Source of the DNA: Morganella morganii | Lineage (GTDB): Bacteria > Pseudomonadota > Gammaproteobacteria > Enterobacterales > Enterobacteriaceae | Reading direction: 5' to 3' | NCBI RefSeq assembly: GCF_019402645.1 | Contig: NZ_VKKS01000001.1 | Coordinates: 2,527,907 to 2,591,906 of the forward strand | Length of the DNA stretch: 64,000 nucleotides | Shown: positions 49,282 to 58,942 of the stretch, piece by piece | Layout of the letters: every line of letters starts with the position of its first letter | How positions within the stretch are numbered: the stretch's first letter is position 1 | The notes under the pieces: generated by a model | What the model was told of the DNA's origin: nothing | Databases searched by the model: none | The model's input: the letters and a program-made list of their open reading frames with translations, nothing else | Program-made: the position numbers and the translations under genes

Positions 49282-51786
49282 TTACTGTTCAAACATCTCT
49301 TTCAGCCAGCCCGGCGCTTCTTCGCTCGGCTGCTGAGCCGGTGTCTGCCGGTCGCACAGCGCCTGTGCATCGGTTGTCCAGACCGGTAATGTCCGGGTAA
49401 CTCCTATGCCGTTGCAGACAAAGTTTCCATCCGCATTTACAGACATCTCTGCGATATCTTCCGGCGGTGTGAGGTTCAGTGCCAGCGGCGGCTGATTGTC
49501 CAGATAACGGCCATACAGCACCAGTGCACCGGAGCCGCCGTACAGGCCGGACGGGCTGTTGTCATCCAGCCCCATCCATGAAACAACAACTTCTTTGCCG
49601 TCGATACCGACAAACCAGCTGTCGCGCATCAGGTTAGTCGTCCCGGTTTTCCCGGCCAGATGGTATTTACCGAATTTTGATCCCAGACGACGGGCTGCTG
49701 TACCGCGTTCCACAACCTGCTGCATGCCATACAGAGTCATATAAGCAGCCTGCGGAGCCACAGCGCGCTGCGCCTGCGGGAAGCTTTGGTATATCACGGT
49801 GCCGTCTTCTGCAATCACCGAGCGCAGTGCGGACAGTGTCGCACGGTTACCGCCGCTGCCGATGGTCTGGAACAGCTGAGAAACCTGCAATGGTGTCAGG
49901 TTTACAGCGCCAAGCAGCATCGCCGGGACTTTCTGAATACTTTTCGCCGGCGCGCCGAGACGGACAAAGGTATCCGCCACCGCATCCAGACCTACCGCCA
50001 TACCGAGGTTAACGGTCGGCACGTTGACAGAGCGCGCCAGAGCATCCACCAGCATGACCCGGCCGCTGAAGGTTTTGCTGTCGTTGCGCGGTGACCAGGT
50101 ACCGCCGCCGCCAGGTACAGTAATGGTCAGCGGCTGGTCTTCCAGCCAGGTATTCAGGCGGTAAGAGTCAGGAATACCGAGCGCGGTGAGATAGGTCATC
50201 GGTTTTGCCAGTGAGCCGATGGAGCGTTCCGCCGCCATTGCGCGGTTAAATCCGGCAAACTGCGGCTGGGAGCCGCCGACCATCGCACGGACTTCCCCGC
50301 TGATGCGGTCAACTACTACCATAGAACCTTCCAGCTCCGGTTTTTTACGTTCCGCACGGATAGCTTTCACACCCTCTTCAACGGCATTTTCTGCCGCATC
50401 CTGTGAAACCGGATCAAGTGTGGTGAAAATTTTCACACCGGACAGATCATCCACTTTATCGCCGAGCTTCTCACGCAGTTCCTGACGAACCAATTGCATA
50501 AAGGCAGGCTGCGGAGTGATCACGCCGCTTTTCTCTTTCACACCCAGCGGACGGGCACTCAGGACATCATACATTTCCTGATCGATGACACCGCCCTGCG
50601 TTTGCAGAAGTTTCAGCACCACATTACGACGCTCAAGGGCATTTTTAGGGTTACGCCACGGATTATAGACAGACGCCCCTTTCACCATCCCCACCAGCAG
50701 TGCTACCTGGTCGAGACTCAGTTCATCCACCGGACGGCCGAAATAATAGAGGCTCGCCAGCGGGAATCCGCGGATTTGTTCATCCCCGCTCTGCCCCAGA
50801 TACACTTCGTTAAGATACAATTCCAGAATGCGGTCTTTGTCGTAGCGATAATCCATAATGAGCGCCATGTAGGCCTCATTGGCTTTACGCACCAGCGTCC
50901 GTTCGTTGGATAAGAACAGGTTTTTCACCAGCTGCTGTGTCAGGGTACTGCCACCCTGTACCGCACGTCCTGCCGTCAGGTTTGCCAGAAGGGCACGCCC
51001 GATGGAGGTGATGCTGATACCGTCATGTTCATAGAAATTACGGTCTTCGGTTACCAGCAGAGCTTTGACCAGCTCATCCGGGAAGCCGCTGCGGGCCAGG
51101 AACAACCGCTGTTCACCATTTGCGGATTGCAGCATGGTGATCAGTTTCGGATCGAGGCGGAAGAAACCGAATTCACGGCCGTTATCCATGTTTTCAATTT
51201 TTTCCAGTCCGCTGCTGCCGAAGGTCAGACGGGCATTGATCTGCCCTTCTTTACTGTCCGGGAAATCAAACGGGCGGCGCAGCATCTGAATGGTATTGCC
51301 GGTCACGGAAAATTCACCGGCACGGGTGATTTTAGTGACTTTGCGGTACTGCATACCTTCAAGCAGTTTAACCATCTCATTCAGGCTGTAATCCATGCCC
51401 GGCTCGAGGTTCACGGTACGTCCGTAAACCGCAGCAGGCAGATCCCAGACTTTGCCGTCCAGGCGGTCACTGATTTTCCCGGCCAGCCAGACGCCGTAAA
51501 TCCCCAGCAGGATGGCCATCACAATACCGAGTTTGATCAGGAACCAGAACCAGCGCCAGCGTCGTTTGGGCGGCTTGTTTTTACGCCCTTTTTTACTCAT
51601 GCGCGAGGTATCCTCTTCATCGTCATAATCATCATCCGGTTCGTCATCACTGAATTCATCATCGTATTCAATATCATCGTCATAATCCTCATCCCGGCGG
51701 CGACGGCGGTCTGAGCGCCCTCTTTTTTTACCGGCAGACGCTTTATTGCCCCTGCGGCCGGTGGGTTCACGATCAAAATCAGACAT
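49282..51786 (-). CDS. mrcB: Penicillin-binding protein 1B (bifunctional peptidoglycan synthase)
   Basis: PBP1B polymerises glycan strands and cross-links peptides at the inner membrane's outer face. The 834-residue protein (E. coli 844) begins with a long acidic then basic cytoplasmic tail (residues 35-75 almost all Asp, Glu and Tyr), followed by a transmembrane helix near 80-103. A UB2H-like segment and the GT51 glycosyltransferase with catalytic Glu in TEDRNFYEHDG near 248 follow. The transpeptidase has SLAKP (active Ser) near 525 and KTGTT near 715. It is alone on the - strand, downstream of hrpB, as in E. coli. Confidence 0.96.
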   Translation of the reverse strand: MSDFDREPTGRRGNKASAGKKRGRSDRRRRRDEDYDDDIEYDDEFSDDEPDDDYDDEEDTSRMSKKGRKNKPPKRRWRWFWFLIKLGIVMAILLGIYGVWLAGKISDRLDGKVWDLPAAVYGRTVNLEPGMDYSLNEMVKLLEGMQYRKVTKITRAGEFSVTGNTIQMLRRPFDFPDSKEGQINARLTFGSSGLEKIENMDNGREFGFFRLDPKLITMLQSANGEQRLFLARSGFPDELVKALLVTEDRNFYEHDGISITSIGRALLANLTAGRAVQGGSTLTQQLVKNLFLSNERTLVRKANEAYMALIMDYRYDKDRILELYLNEVYLGQSGDEQIRGFPLASLYYFGRPVDELSLDQVALLVGMVKGASVYNPWRNPKNALERRNVVLKLLQTQGGVIDQEMYDVLSARPLGVKEKSGVITPQPAFMQLVRQELREKLGDKVDDLSGVKIFTTLDPVSQDAAENAVEEGVKAIRAERKKPELEGSMVVVDRISGEVRAMVGGSQPQFAGFNRAMAAERSIGSLAKPMTYLTALGIPDSYRLNTWLEDQPLTITVPGGGGTWSPRNDSKTFSGRVMLVDALARSVNVPTVNLGMAVGLDAVADTFVRLGAPAKSIQKVPAMLLGAVNLTPLQVSQLFQTIGSGGNRATLSALRSVIAEDGTVIYQSFPQAQRAVAPQAAYMTLYGMQQVVERGTAARRLGSKFGKYHLAGKTGTTNLMRDSWFVGIDGKEVVVSWMGLDDNSPSGLYGGSGALVLYGRYLDNQPPLALNLTPPEDIAEMSVNADGNFVCNGIGVTRTLPVWTTDAQALCDRQTPAQQPSEEAPGWLKEMFEQ

Positions 51787-51920
51787 GCTCTCTCCCGTCA
51801 GTCTGTCTGCCGCACAGTGATGTGCCGGGCGGGACAGGCGGTTATTTCATCAGTCACTATTGTCGCCGATTCCGGCAACAGACACAGTAAAAATCCGTTA
51901 AACAAAGACTATCTTTGCAT

Positions 51921-54371
51921 TTACATAAACTTTTTTACACGCTTTGTCGGCTGTGCATTTGCCGGATCGTCCGGCCAGAAATGTTTGGGATAACGCCCTT
52001 TCATCTCTTTCTGCACCTCCCGGTAGCTCCCGCCCCAGAAAGCTTTCAGATCCGCCGTCACCTGTATCGGACGGTGTGCGGGCGATAACAGGCTGACCGT
52101 CACCGGCAGGCGTCCCTGCGCCACCACCGGTGTTTCACGGACACCATACATCTCCTGAATACGGACTGCCATCACCGGCGGTTTATCCGCGGCATATTCT
52201 ACAGGGATCCGGGTGCCGGTGGGTACTTCAAAATGACGCGGGAACTGCATATCAAGCCATTGCTGCTGTGACCAGTCCATCCGCTGACGCAGCGCGCCGT
52301 ACAGATCCAGTTTTGCCAGTTGCTGCTGATTACGCACGCCGGTCAGATACGGCGACAACCACCCATCAAGCGCGGCAAGCAGTGTATCATTATCTGCTGC
52401 CGGCAGCGCCTGTTCCGGGAACAGATCGTTTGCCAGGTTCTGGCGGATAAGTAACTGCTCACAAGCTTCATTCAGCGGCAGAACGGATAAACCCTGTTCG
52501 CGGATCCGGGTGAGCAGCGCTTCGCGGACAATCTCATCAGACGGTGCTGCCAGCGGTTTACGCTCAATAATCAGTTGCCCGCAGGTGACCGCCTGCCACG
52601 CCTGCCAGTTGCCTTTGTTTTCATCACGGGTCAGGCGGTTTTCTGTTTTCAGCAGATGCGGCGCCATTTCTGCCAGTTGTGACAGTTCAAACGGCACGGC
52701 TCTCAGAATCCGGGCATTGGCCTGCTGCTCATTTTGCAGGATCAGCGGAGCGATAAGCCCGGACTCATTACCCAGCGGGCTGCTCTCATCCGTGACCGCC
52801 CCGGTGCCGTTTGCCAGCAGAAAAGTACCGGAGCGTCCCCGGCTCCCGGCTATTCTGTCCGGAAAGCCCTGCAATAAAGTGCGGCACAACCAGCGGCTGT
52901 CCGGGTCATATGCCGGTTTTCTGACCGGCAGACCGGCGGCCTGTAACAGCTGGTGCGCCCGTTTATCCCAACGGGCGGAGGGATGTGTCAGATCATGCAG
53001 CAGATTACCGTTACCTTCCCGGGAAGGTTCTTCCAGCGCGGCAATCAGCCGGGCGGCGTAGTATATCTGCGCCGGTTCTTCATTGAGCGTGTAAAGCCAC
53101 AATGCGGAAAGGCGCGGCTCTGTCCCGGAGGCGGTCATTGCCGCACCCTTACCGGTCAGTCCGCCCTGCGGCAGCAGACAGCCCATTTCTGTCAGTAATT
53201 TTTTCGCCGCCTGTACCGCCACGGCAGGCGGGGTATCAAGCCAGGAAAGCTGCGATACCTCACGGCAGCCCCACTGCGCCAGGTTCAGCATCAGTCCGGC
53301 CAGGTCACTGTGGCAGATTTCAGGTTCACTGTGAGCAGCAGCACGTTCCGCTTCCGCCTGTCCGCACAGATGCAGACAGACCCCCGGAGCCAAGCGTCCG
53401 GCACGCCCTGCCCGCTGTGTCATCGATGAGCGGCTGATGCGGCTGCGTACCAGACGGGTCAGCCCGCTGCGCGGATCAAACTGCGCGGTTTTCTCCAGAC
53501 AACTGTCCACTACCAGTGTTACACCTTCGATAGTCAGACTGGTTTCAGCAATATTGGTCGCCAGCACGATTTTACGCATACCCGGCGGCGGCGGCTCTGT
53601 CGCCTGTTGCTGCTCTTTCAGGGAAAGTGCTCCGTACAGCGGACAGATAAGGGTATCTGCATCCGTTTTGCCGGTCAGTTGTTCCTGTAACCGGCAGATT
53701 TCCGCCTGTCCCGGCAGGAATACCAGCACGGAACCAGCCTCCTGCTGATACAGTTGTAACACCGCCCGTGCCACCTCACTGATAAAAGGCTGATGAGCAC
53801 TGAGCAGCTGATACCGTCTTTCCACCGGAAAAGCACGCCCCTCCGCCGTGATCACCTCCGCCTGCGGCAGCAGGGACAGCAGTTGTTCATTATCTAAAGT
53901 CGCGGACATCACCAGCAGACGCAGATCATCACGCAGCGAAGACTGCACATCCAGCAGCAGGGCAAGAGCGATATCAGCCTGTAAATTACGTTCATGGAAC
54001 TCATCCAGAATAACAATACTTACTTCAGATAATTCCGGATCCTGCTGTAACATTCTGACCAGAATTCCCTCAGTAACAACTTCAAACTGGGTGCCCGCAC
54101 TGACCCGGGTTTCGCCGCGCATCCGGTAACCTACCGTTTCCCCCGGACGTTCCCCGAGCTGTGACGCCAGCCGGTGTGCCACACTGCGGGCCGCGATGCG
54201 GCGGGGCTCCAGCATGATAATCCGCCCGGTGACAGAGGCATCTTTCAGCATCAGCAGCGGCAGAATAGTGGATTTCCCGCTGCCGGTCGGAGCCTGTAAC
54301 AACACCTGCGGGGCACTTTTCAGTGCCGTACTGAGTACCGGATAAATGTTACAAACGGGGGAATATGTCAC
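51921..54371 (-). CDS. hrpB: DEAH-box ATP-dependent helicase HrpB
   Basis: A 816-residue DExH RNA helicase-like protein (E. coli HrpB 809) of poorly known role. Walker A is QAPTGSGKST near residue 27, Walker B ILDEFHERN near 125, and motif III SATLD near 155. The C-terminal helicase motifs are IAETSLTIEG and SMTQRAGRAGR near 310. A characteristic HrpB C-terminal domain ends the protein with KAFWGGSYREVQKEMKGRYPKHFW. It is divergent from sfsA with 92 bases between the starts and is followed by mrcB, matching E. coli gene order. Confidence 0.95.
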   Translation of the reverse strand: MTYSPVCNIYPVLSTALKSAPQVLLQAPTGSGKSTILPLLMLKDASVTGRIIMLEPRRIAARSVAHRLASQLGERPGETVGYRMRGETRVSAGTQFEVVTEGILVRMLQQDPELSEVSIVILDEFHERNLQADIALALLLDVQSSLRDDLRLLVMSATLDNEQLLSLLPQAEVITAEGRAFPVERRYQLLSAHQPFISEVARAVLQLYQQEAGSVLVFLPGQAEICRLQEQLTGKTDADTLICPLYGALSLKEQQQATEPPPPGMRKIVLATNIAETSLTIEGVTLVVDSCLEKTAQFDPRSGLTRLVRSRISRSSMTQRAGRAGRLAPGVCLHLCGQAEAERAAAHSEPEICHSDLAGLMLNLAQWGCREVSQLSWLDTPPAVAVQAAKKLLTEMGCLLPQGGLTGKGAAMTASGTEPRLSALWLYTLNEEPAQIYYAARLIAALEEPSREGNGNLLHDLTHPSARWDKRAHQLLQAAGLPVRKPAYDPDSRWLCRTLLQGFPDRIAGSRGRSGTFLLANGTGAVTDESSPLGNESGLIAPLILQNEQQANARILRAVPFELSQLAEMAPHLLKTENRLTRDENKGNWQAWQAVTCGQLIIERKPLAAPSDEIVREALLTRIREQGLSVLPLNEACEQLLIRQNLANDLFPEQALPAADNDTLLAALDGWLSPYLTGVRNQQQLAKLDLYGALRQRMDWSQQQWLDMQFPRHFEVPTGTRIPVEYAADKPPVMAVRIQEMYGVRETPVVAQGRLPVTVSLLSPAHRPIQVTADLKAFWGGSYREVQKEMKGRYPKHFWPDDPANAQPTKRVKKFM

Positions 54372-54463
54372 AAAAACCTCATCATTATCTGCTTAACTTT
54401 CGACGCACAACATTGTAGCATTGCCGCCCCCTGAAAAGTGCAGTCACATTGACAGGAGTTACG

Positions 54464-55174
54464 ATGGAATTTCATCCCCCGTTACAGGCGGGTACGCTGG
54501 TACAGCGTTACAAACGTTTTCTTGCGGATATTATCACCCGGGACGGCCGCACCATCACCATTCATTGTGCCAATACCGGCGCGATGACGGGCTGTGCCAC
54601 GCCGGGTGATACCGTCTGGTATTCCGAATCCGCCAATGCGAAACGCAAGTACCCGCACAGCTGGGAGCTGACACAGACGCAGGACGGACATCTGATTTGC
54701 GTGAATACTCTGCAGGCAAACCGGGTTGTGGCTGAAGCCATTGCGCAGAACCGGATCCCGGAACTTGCCGGGTATCAGACGTGCGCACAGGAAGTAAGAT
54801 ACGGCAGTGAAAACAGCCGGATTGATTTTTTACTGACGGATCCGCAGAAAAAACCCTGCTATGTTGAGGTAAAATCTGTCACGCTGCTGGAAAATGAACA
54901 CGGTTATTTTCCTGACGCAGTAACTTTACGTGGACAAAAACACTTGCGTGAGTTACAAGCAATTGCTGAAGCGGGAAATCGTGCTGTTCTGTTTTTTGCT
55001 GTACTGCATTCAGGGATTGAGACCGTATCAGACGCAGCACACATTGATAAAAAATATTCATCACTTTTGAGGAAGACATCACAATCCGGAACGGAAGTTA
55101 TTTGTTACAGAATGCGGATGACAACGGATGGCATCACTGCCGGAGAAAAGATACCCTTCACATTCATGGGGTGA
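54464..55174 (+). CDS. sfsA: Sugar fermentation stimulation protein SfsA
   Basis: A 236-residue SfsA-family protein (E. coli 234) with an N-terminal OB-like fold that may bind DNA and a nuclease-like C-terminal domain. Conserved segments include [24 protein letters not shown] near 40, [11 protein letters not shown] near 115, and [13 protein letters not shown] near 135 with the PD-(D/E)xK-like acids. Its exact role is unclear; overexpression affects maltose metabolism in E. coli. The start at 54464 follows AGGAG. It precedes dksA, the standard enterobacterial order. Confidence 0.93.
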   Translation: MEFHPPLQAGTLVQRYKRFLADIITRDGRTITIHCANTGAMTGCATPGDTVWYSESANAKRKYPHSWELTQTQDGHLICVNTLQANRVVAEAIAQNRIPELAGYQTCAQEVRYGSENSRIDFLLTDPQKKPCYVEVKSVTLLENEHGYFPDAVTLRGQKHLRELQAIAEAGNRAVLFFAVLHSGIETVSDAAHIDKKYSSLLRKTSQSGTEVICYRMRMTTDGITAGEKIPFTFMG

Positions 55175-55361
55175 ATATCAATTTTTTTAATAATAAATAG
55201 GATGTTTTGTGAGTTGCGGGGTGAATAAACACGCTGTTCTTCACACCTTACAAAACTAATGAAATCAAGGGTTGCATTATCCATAATCATCTGCTATCTA
55301 TAGCGGCCTATTTTTCCCCTCTAAGGGATATTGTCAGACATGCGTGTGTAGGAGAAGCATT

Positions 55362-55817
55362 ATGCAAGAAGGGCAAAAACGTAAAACCTCGTCCCTGAGC
55401 ATTCTTGCCATTGCCGGCGTGGAGCCGTATCACGAGAAGGCAGGCGAAGAATACATGAACGAAGCCCAGTTGGCCCATTTCAAGCTGATACTTGAAGCAT
55501 GGCGCAACCAACTCAGGGATGAAGTAAACCGCACTGTCACGCACATGCAGGATGAAGCTGCTAACTTCCCGGACCCGGTTGACCGTGCCGCTCAGGAAGA
55601 AGAATTCAGCCTGGAACTTCGTAACCGTGACCGCGAACGCAAACTGATCAAAAAGATCGAAAAAACCCTCAAAAAGGTTGAAGACGACGATTTTGGTTTT
55701 TGTGAGTCCTGCGGAGTCGAAATCGGTATCCGCCGTTTAGAGGCACGTCCGACCGCAGATTTATGTATCGACTGTAAGACGCTGGCTGAAATCCGAGAAA
55801 AGCAGATGGCGGGCTGA
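55362..55817 (+). CDS. dksA: RNA polymerase-binding transcription factor DksA
   Basis: DksA binds the RNA polymerase secondary channel and, with ppGpp, reprograms rRNA and amino-acid promoters. The 151 residues equal E. coli DksA. The coiled-coil tip holds DPVDRAAQ (the D-x2-D-x-A motif near residues 71-76) and the zinc finger [20 protein letters not shown] ends with CIDC near 135-138. AGGAG precedes the ATG at 55362. It functionally pairs with relA in this window. A terminator follows, before gluQ. Confidence 0.98.
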   Translation: MQEGQKRKTSSLSILAIAGVEPYHEKAGEEYMNEAQLAHFKLILEAWRNQLRDEVNRTVTHMQDEAANFPDPVDRAAQEEEFSLELRNRDRERKLIKKIEKTLKKVEDDDFGFCESCGVEIGIRRLEARPTADLCIDCKTLAEIREKQMAG

Positions 55818-55830
55818 CAGATTCACCACA

Positions 55831-55860
55831 GACGGCGCTTTGACAGCGCCGTCCGTTTTT
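55831..55860 (+). terminator. Terminator in the dksA-gluQ gap
   Basis: GACGGCGCT (55831-55839) pairs with AGCGCCGTC (55845-55853), followed by CGTTTTT. It lies between dksA and gluQ. In Shigella and E. coli a terminator here limits gluQ expression from the dksA promoter, so the arrangement is likely conserved. Confidence 0.85.
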
Positions 55861-55872
55861 CTGCCTCTTCAG

Positions 55873-56775
55873 ATGATAGAATATTCTGCTGTCTCAGCGC
55901 CAGGTTATACCGGCCGCTTCGCACCCTCTCCCTCAGGTGCGCTTCATTTCGGCTCTCTGGTGACCGCACTGGGGAGTTACCTTCAGGCCCGTCATCACGG
56001 CGGACGCTGGCTTCTCCGTATTGATGATATTGATCCGCCCCGCGAAGTTCCGGGCGCTGCGGATGCCATTCTGCGTATTCTTGATCACTATGGTCTGCAC
56101 TGGGACGGCGATGTGCTGTATCAGTCGGGCCGCCATGATGCTTACCGTGATGTGATTGAACAGCTGAAAGCAACAGGACTGTGCTATTACTGCACCTGCA
56201 CACGGCATGATATTCACGACAGCGGCGGCCATTACCCCAGCACCTGCCGTCAGCGCAGACTGCCGCCGGATAACGCCGCACTGCGGCTTATCAGAACCCA
56301 CCCAGTGTACCATTTTACCGATGGTCTGCGGGGGAATGTGTTTGCGGATAATGCCACGGCAGAGGAAGATATTATTATCTTCCGCAAAGATAAGCTGTTT
56401 GCCTATAACCTGGTGGTGGTGCTCGATGATGATTATCAGGGCGTGACCGAAGTGGTCAGGGGTGCGGATTTACTGTATCCCTCCTCGCATCAGCTCTCAT
56501 TATACCGTCAGCTCGGGCTGCCGGAACCGCATTATATGCATTTGCCGTTGATGCTGAGCCCGGCGGCGCGTAAACTCTCCAAGCAAAATCATGCCACCCC
56601 GGTGCCGCTCAGTGATCCGCGCCCGCTGTTATGGCAGGCGTTACAGGTGCTCCGGCAGCCGCTGCCGGAGACAGACTGGCTGTCCCTTTCTCTGACTGAA
56701 TTACTGGCATACAGTGTGCGGAACTGGAATATTACCACCGTGCCGCGCAATGATGTGGTGACAGACAGGGAATAA
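55873..56775 (+). CDS. gluQ: Glutamyl-queuosine tRNA(Asp) synthetase
   Basis: GluQRS attaches glutamate to queuosine at the wobble base of tRNA-Asp; the tRNA-Asp gene of this window is a plausible substrate source. The 300-residue protein resembles the catalytic core of glutamyl-tRNA synthetase without an anticodon domain. It has [16 protein letters not shown] near 14-29 (HIGH-like), the zinc residues CYYCTC and CRQRR, and RKLSKQNHA near 234 (KMSKS-like). I chose ATG 55873; the earlier TTG at 55840 lies inside the terminator hairpin. Confidence 0.94.
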   Translation: MIEYSAVSAPGYTGRFAPSPSGALHFGSLVTALGSYLQARHHGGRWLLRIDDIDPPREVPGAADAILRILDHYGLHWDGDVLYQSGRHDAYRDVIEQLKATGLCYYCTCTRHDIHDSGGHYPSTCRQRRLPPDNAALRLIRTHPVYHFTDGLRGNVFADNATAEEDIIIFRKDKLFAYNLVVVLDDDYQGVTEVVRGADLLYPSSHQLSLYRQLGLPEPHYMHLPLMLSPAARKLSKQNHATPVPLSDPRPLLWQALQVLRQPLPETDWLSLSLTELLAYSVRNWNITTVPRNDVVTDRE

Positions 56776-56875
56776 TTCCGCAATATCCGGGGTAAAGCAT
56801 TCTCAAAAAACCAAGTGTACGATATTATTAGTCGCTTATTTTTTAGATCATTTAATTGTTATACAGAGGTGTACC

Positions 56876-58411
56876 ATTTTAAACCGAGTCGCAAAGTTCT
56901 GTCGCAGTCTGATTTCCCGCGAGAATAAAGCAGATTGCACAGAGGCTGCCAATGAAAGGCCGGCCCCGAATGCTGACCATACGCCGCAGAATCCGTCACC
57001 CCGTGAGGTTTCCCCCGCGCGTCCTGCCGCTAAACGCAAAAAGCCGGCAAAAAATATGGATAACAGCGGGACAGTCAGCGCAACGGTAATTCCCCGCAAC
57101 AGTCACTCTATTTCCCGTCAGGACATCAGTGAGAATGCGCTGAAGGTTCTGTACCGCCTGAATAAATCCGGTTTTGACGCTTATCTGGTCGGCGGCGGTG
57201 TCCGTGATTTGCTGCTGGAACGCAAACCCAAAGATTTTGATATCGCGACCAATGCCACACCGGATGAAGTGAGAAAACTGTTCCGCAACTGCCGTCTGGT
57301 CGGCCGCCGTTTCCGTCTGGCACACATTATGTTCGGACCGGACATTATCGAGGTTGCGACCTTCCGTGGTCCGCATGACAATACCGAACCGGCTGATGAC
57401 GGCAAAGCCCGCTCTCAACAGGGCAAAAACGGCATGCTGCTGCGCGATAATATTTTCGGCACCATTGAAGAAGACGCTGTCCGCCGCGATTTCACCATTA
57501 ACAGCCTCTATTACAGTGTGGCTGATTTTACCGTCCGTGATTATGTCGGCGGACTGGCGGATTTACAGCAGCGGATTATCCGCCTGATCGGCGATCCGGA
57601 AACCCGTTACCGGGAAGATCCGGTGCGTATGTTGCGCGCCATCCGGTTTGCCGCCAAACTGGATATGACCATCGAACCGAAGACCGCCGCACCTATCCGC
57701 ACACTGAGCACACTGCTGCGCGATATTCCGCCTGCGCGTCTGTTCGAGGAAGTCCTCAAATTATTACAGGCCGGTGACGGACACCGCACCTTTGAATTAT
57801 TACGTGAATACGATCTGCTGGATATGCTGTTCCCTCTGGTTGCCGGGCCGCTGAAAGAGAACACGAACACCCCGCTGTCCCGTATCGTGGATCAGGTTCT
57901 GAAAAATACCGATTACCGTATTCATCATGATCAGCGTGTCAATCCGGCCTTCCTGTTTGCCGTGATGCTGTGGTATCCGCTGTGCGAACATGCGGAAAAA
58001 CTGACTCAGGAGAGCGGACTGGCCTATTACGAAGCTTTCGCTATCGCCATTAATGACATCCTGGATGAACAGTGCCGTGCGATTGCCATTCCGAAACGCC
58101 TGACCACCACCATGCGTGATATCTGGCAGTTACAGTTACGTCTGCCGCGCCGCCAGGGCAAACGTGCGATCCGTCTGATGGAAAATCAGAAGTTCCGTGC
58201 GGCCTTTGATCTGCTGGAACTGCGCGCCAATGTGGAAGGTCGTCACGAACTGCAGGAGCTGGCTCACTGGTGGGCGGATTTCCAGCAGGCAAATGCCCCG
58301 CAGCAGCGCTCTATGGTCACAGAGCTGGGCAGTGATCCGGTTAAACGCCGTCCGCGTCCGCGCCGCCGTCATCCGCGCGCCCGTCAGGGTAACGGAAACA
58401 GCGAATCATGA
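56876..58411 (+). CDS. pcnB: Poly(A) polymerase I, translated from an AUU start codon
   Basis: PcnB polyadenylates RNA 3' ends and promotes decay. I placed the start at ATT (56876-56878), not at the first ATG (57056). The reading frame is open from ATT, GAGGT at 56866-56870 lies 5 bases upstream, and the decoded N-terminus [15 protein letters not shown] matches the E. coli N-terminus FTRVANFCRKVLSRE, whose pcnB is known to start with AUU. The product is then 511 residues (E. coli about 465), with a basic, proline-rich insert at residues 25-60. The nucleotidyltransferase motif is [19 protein letters not shown] near 102-120. The C-terminal tail is Arg-rich. Confidence 0.9.
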   Translation: MLNRVAKFCRSLISRENKADCTEAANERPAPNADHTPQNPSPREVSPARPAAKRKKPAKNMDNSGTVSATVIPRNSHSISRQDISENALKVLYRLNKSGFDAYLVGGGVRDLLLERKPKDFDIATNATPDEVRKLFRNCRLVGRRFRLAHIMFGPDIIEVATFRGPHDNTEPADDGKARSQQGKNGMLLRDNIFGTIEEDAVRRDFTINSLYYSVADFTVRDYVGGLADLQQRIIRLIGDPETRYREDPVRMLRAIRFAAKLDMTIEPKTAAPIRTLSTLLRDIPPARLFEEVLKLLQAGDGHRTFELLREYDLLDMLFPLVAGPLKENTNTPLSRIVDQVLKNTDYRIHHDQRVNPAFLFAVMLWYPLCEHAEKLTQESGLAYYEAFAIAINDILDEQCRAIAIPKRLTTTMRDIWQLQLRLPRRQGKRAIRLMENQKFRAAFDLLELRANVEGRHELQELAHWWADFQQANAPQQRSMVTELGSDPVKRRPRPRRRHPRARQGNGNSES

Positions 58412-58908
58412 TTCCGGTCTATATTGCGATCGGCAGTAATCTTGCCGATCCGCTCGATCAGGTAAACCGGGCGATTACAGCACTGGACGCGATCCCGCAA
58501 AGCCGTCTGGTGCGCCACTCTTCTTTTTACCGCACCGCGCCGATGGGACCCGCCGGACAGCCTGATTATCTTAATGCCGCTGTTCTGCTGGAAACAGACC
58601 TGACACCGCACCAGCTGCTCGATGCCACCCGGGCCATCGAACTGGCACACGGCCGTGTCCGCAAAGATGAGCGCTGGGGCCCCCGCACGTTAGACTTAGA
58701 TATCATGCTGTTTGGTGATATGGTCATCAGTGACGCGCGGCTGACGGTGCCGCATTACGGCCTGAAAGTGCGTGAATTTATGCTGTATCCGCTGGCAGAA
58801 ATCGCCCCCGGACTGATTCTGCCGGACGGCGAATCACTGGCGGCGGTTGTTGCCCGCACCCCGGAAAACGGGCTTGGCCTCTGGTCATCATCAGAGCCGG
58901 TACGCTGA
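58408..58908 (+). CDS. folK: HPPK: 2-amino-4-hydroxy-6-hydroxymethyldihydropteridine pyrophosphokinase
   Basis: FolK transfers pyrophosphate from ATP to hydroxymethyl-dihydropterin in folate synthesis. The 166-residue protein has [13 protein letters not shown] at the N-terminus and the signature [16 protein letters not shown] near residues 91-106, with the Mg-binding DLD acids. The usual C-terminal [19 protein letters not shown] follows. It overlaps pcnB by 4 bases (ATGA) and is thus translationally coupled, as in E. coli. In E. coli panB follows; here panC comes next directly. Confidence 0.96.
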   Translation: MIPVYIAIGSNLADPLDQVNRAITALDAIPQSRLVRHSSFYRTAPMGPAGQPDYLNAAVLLETDLTPHQLLDATRAIELAHGRVRKDERWGPRTLDLDIMLFGDMVISDARLTVPHYGLKVREFMLYPLAEIAPGLILPDGESLAAVVARTPENGLGLWSSSEPVR

Positions 58909-58942
58909 ACTTTCTGCTCAACAGACAGACAAGGAGACACTG

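Noticed and set aside
55840-55872. Upstream TTG start for gluQ
   Set aside because: It lies within the dksA terminator hairpin; ATG 55873 starts the conserved sequence.
57056-57058. First ATG as the pcnB start
   Set aside because: It would delete the N-terminus conserved with E. coli; the ATT at 56876 has a ribosome site and an open frame.
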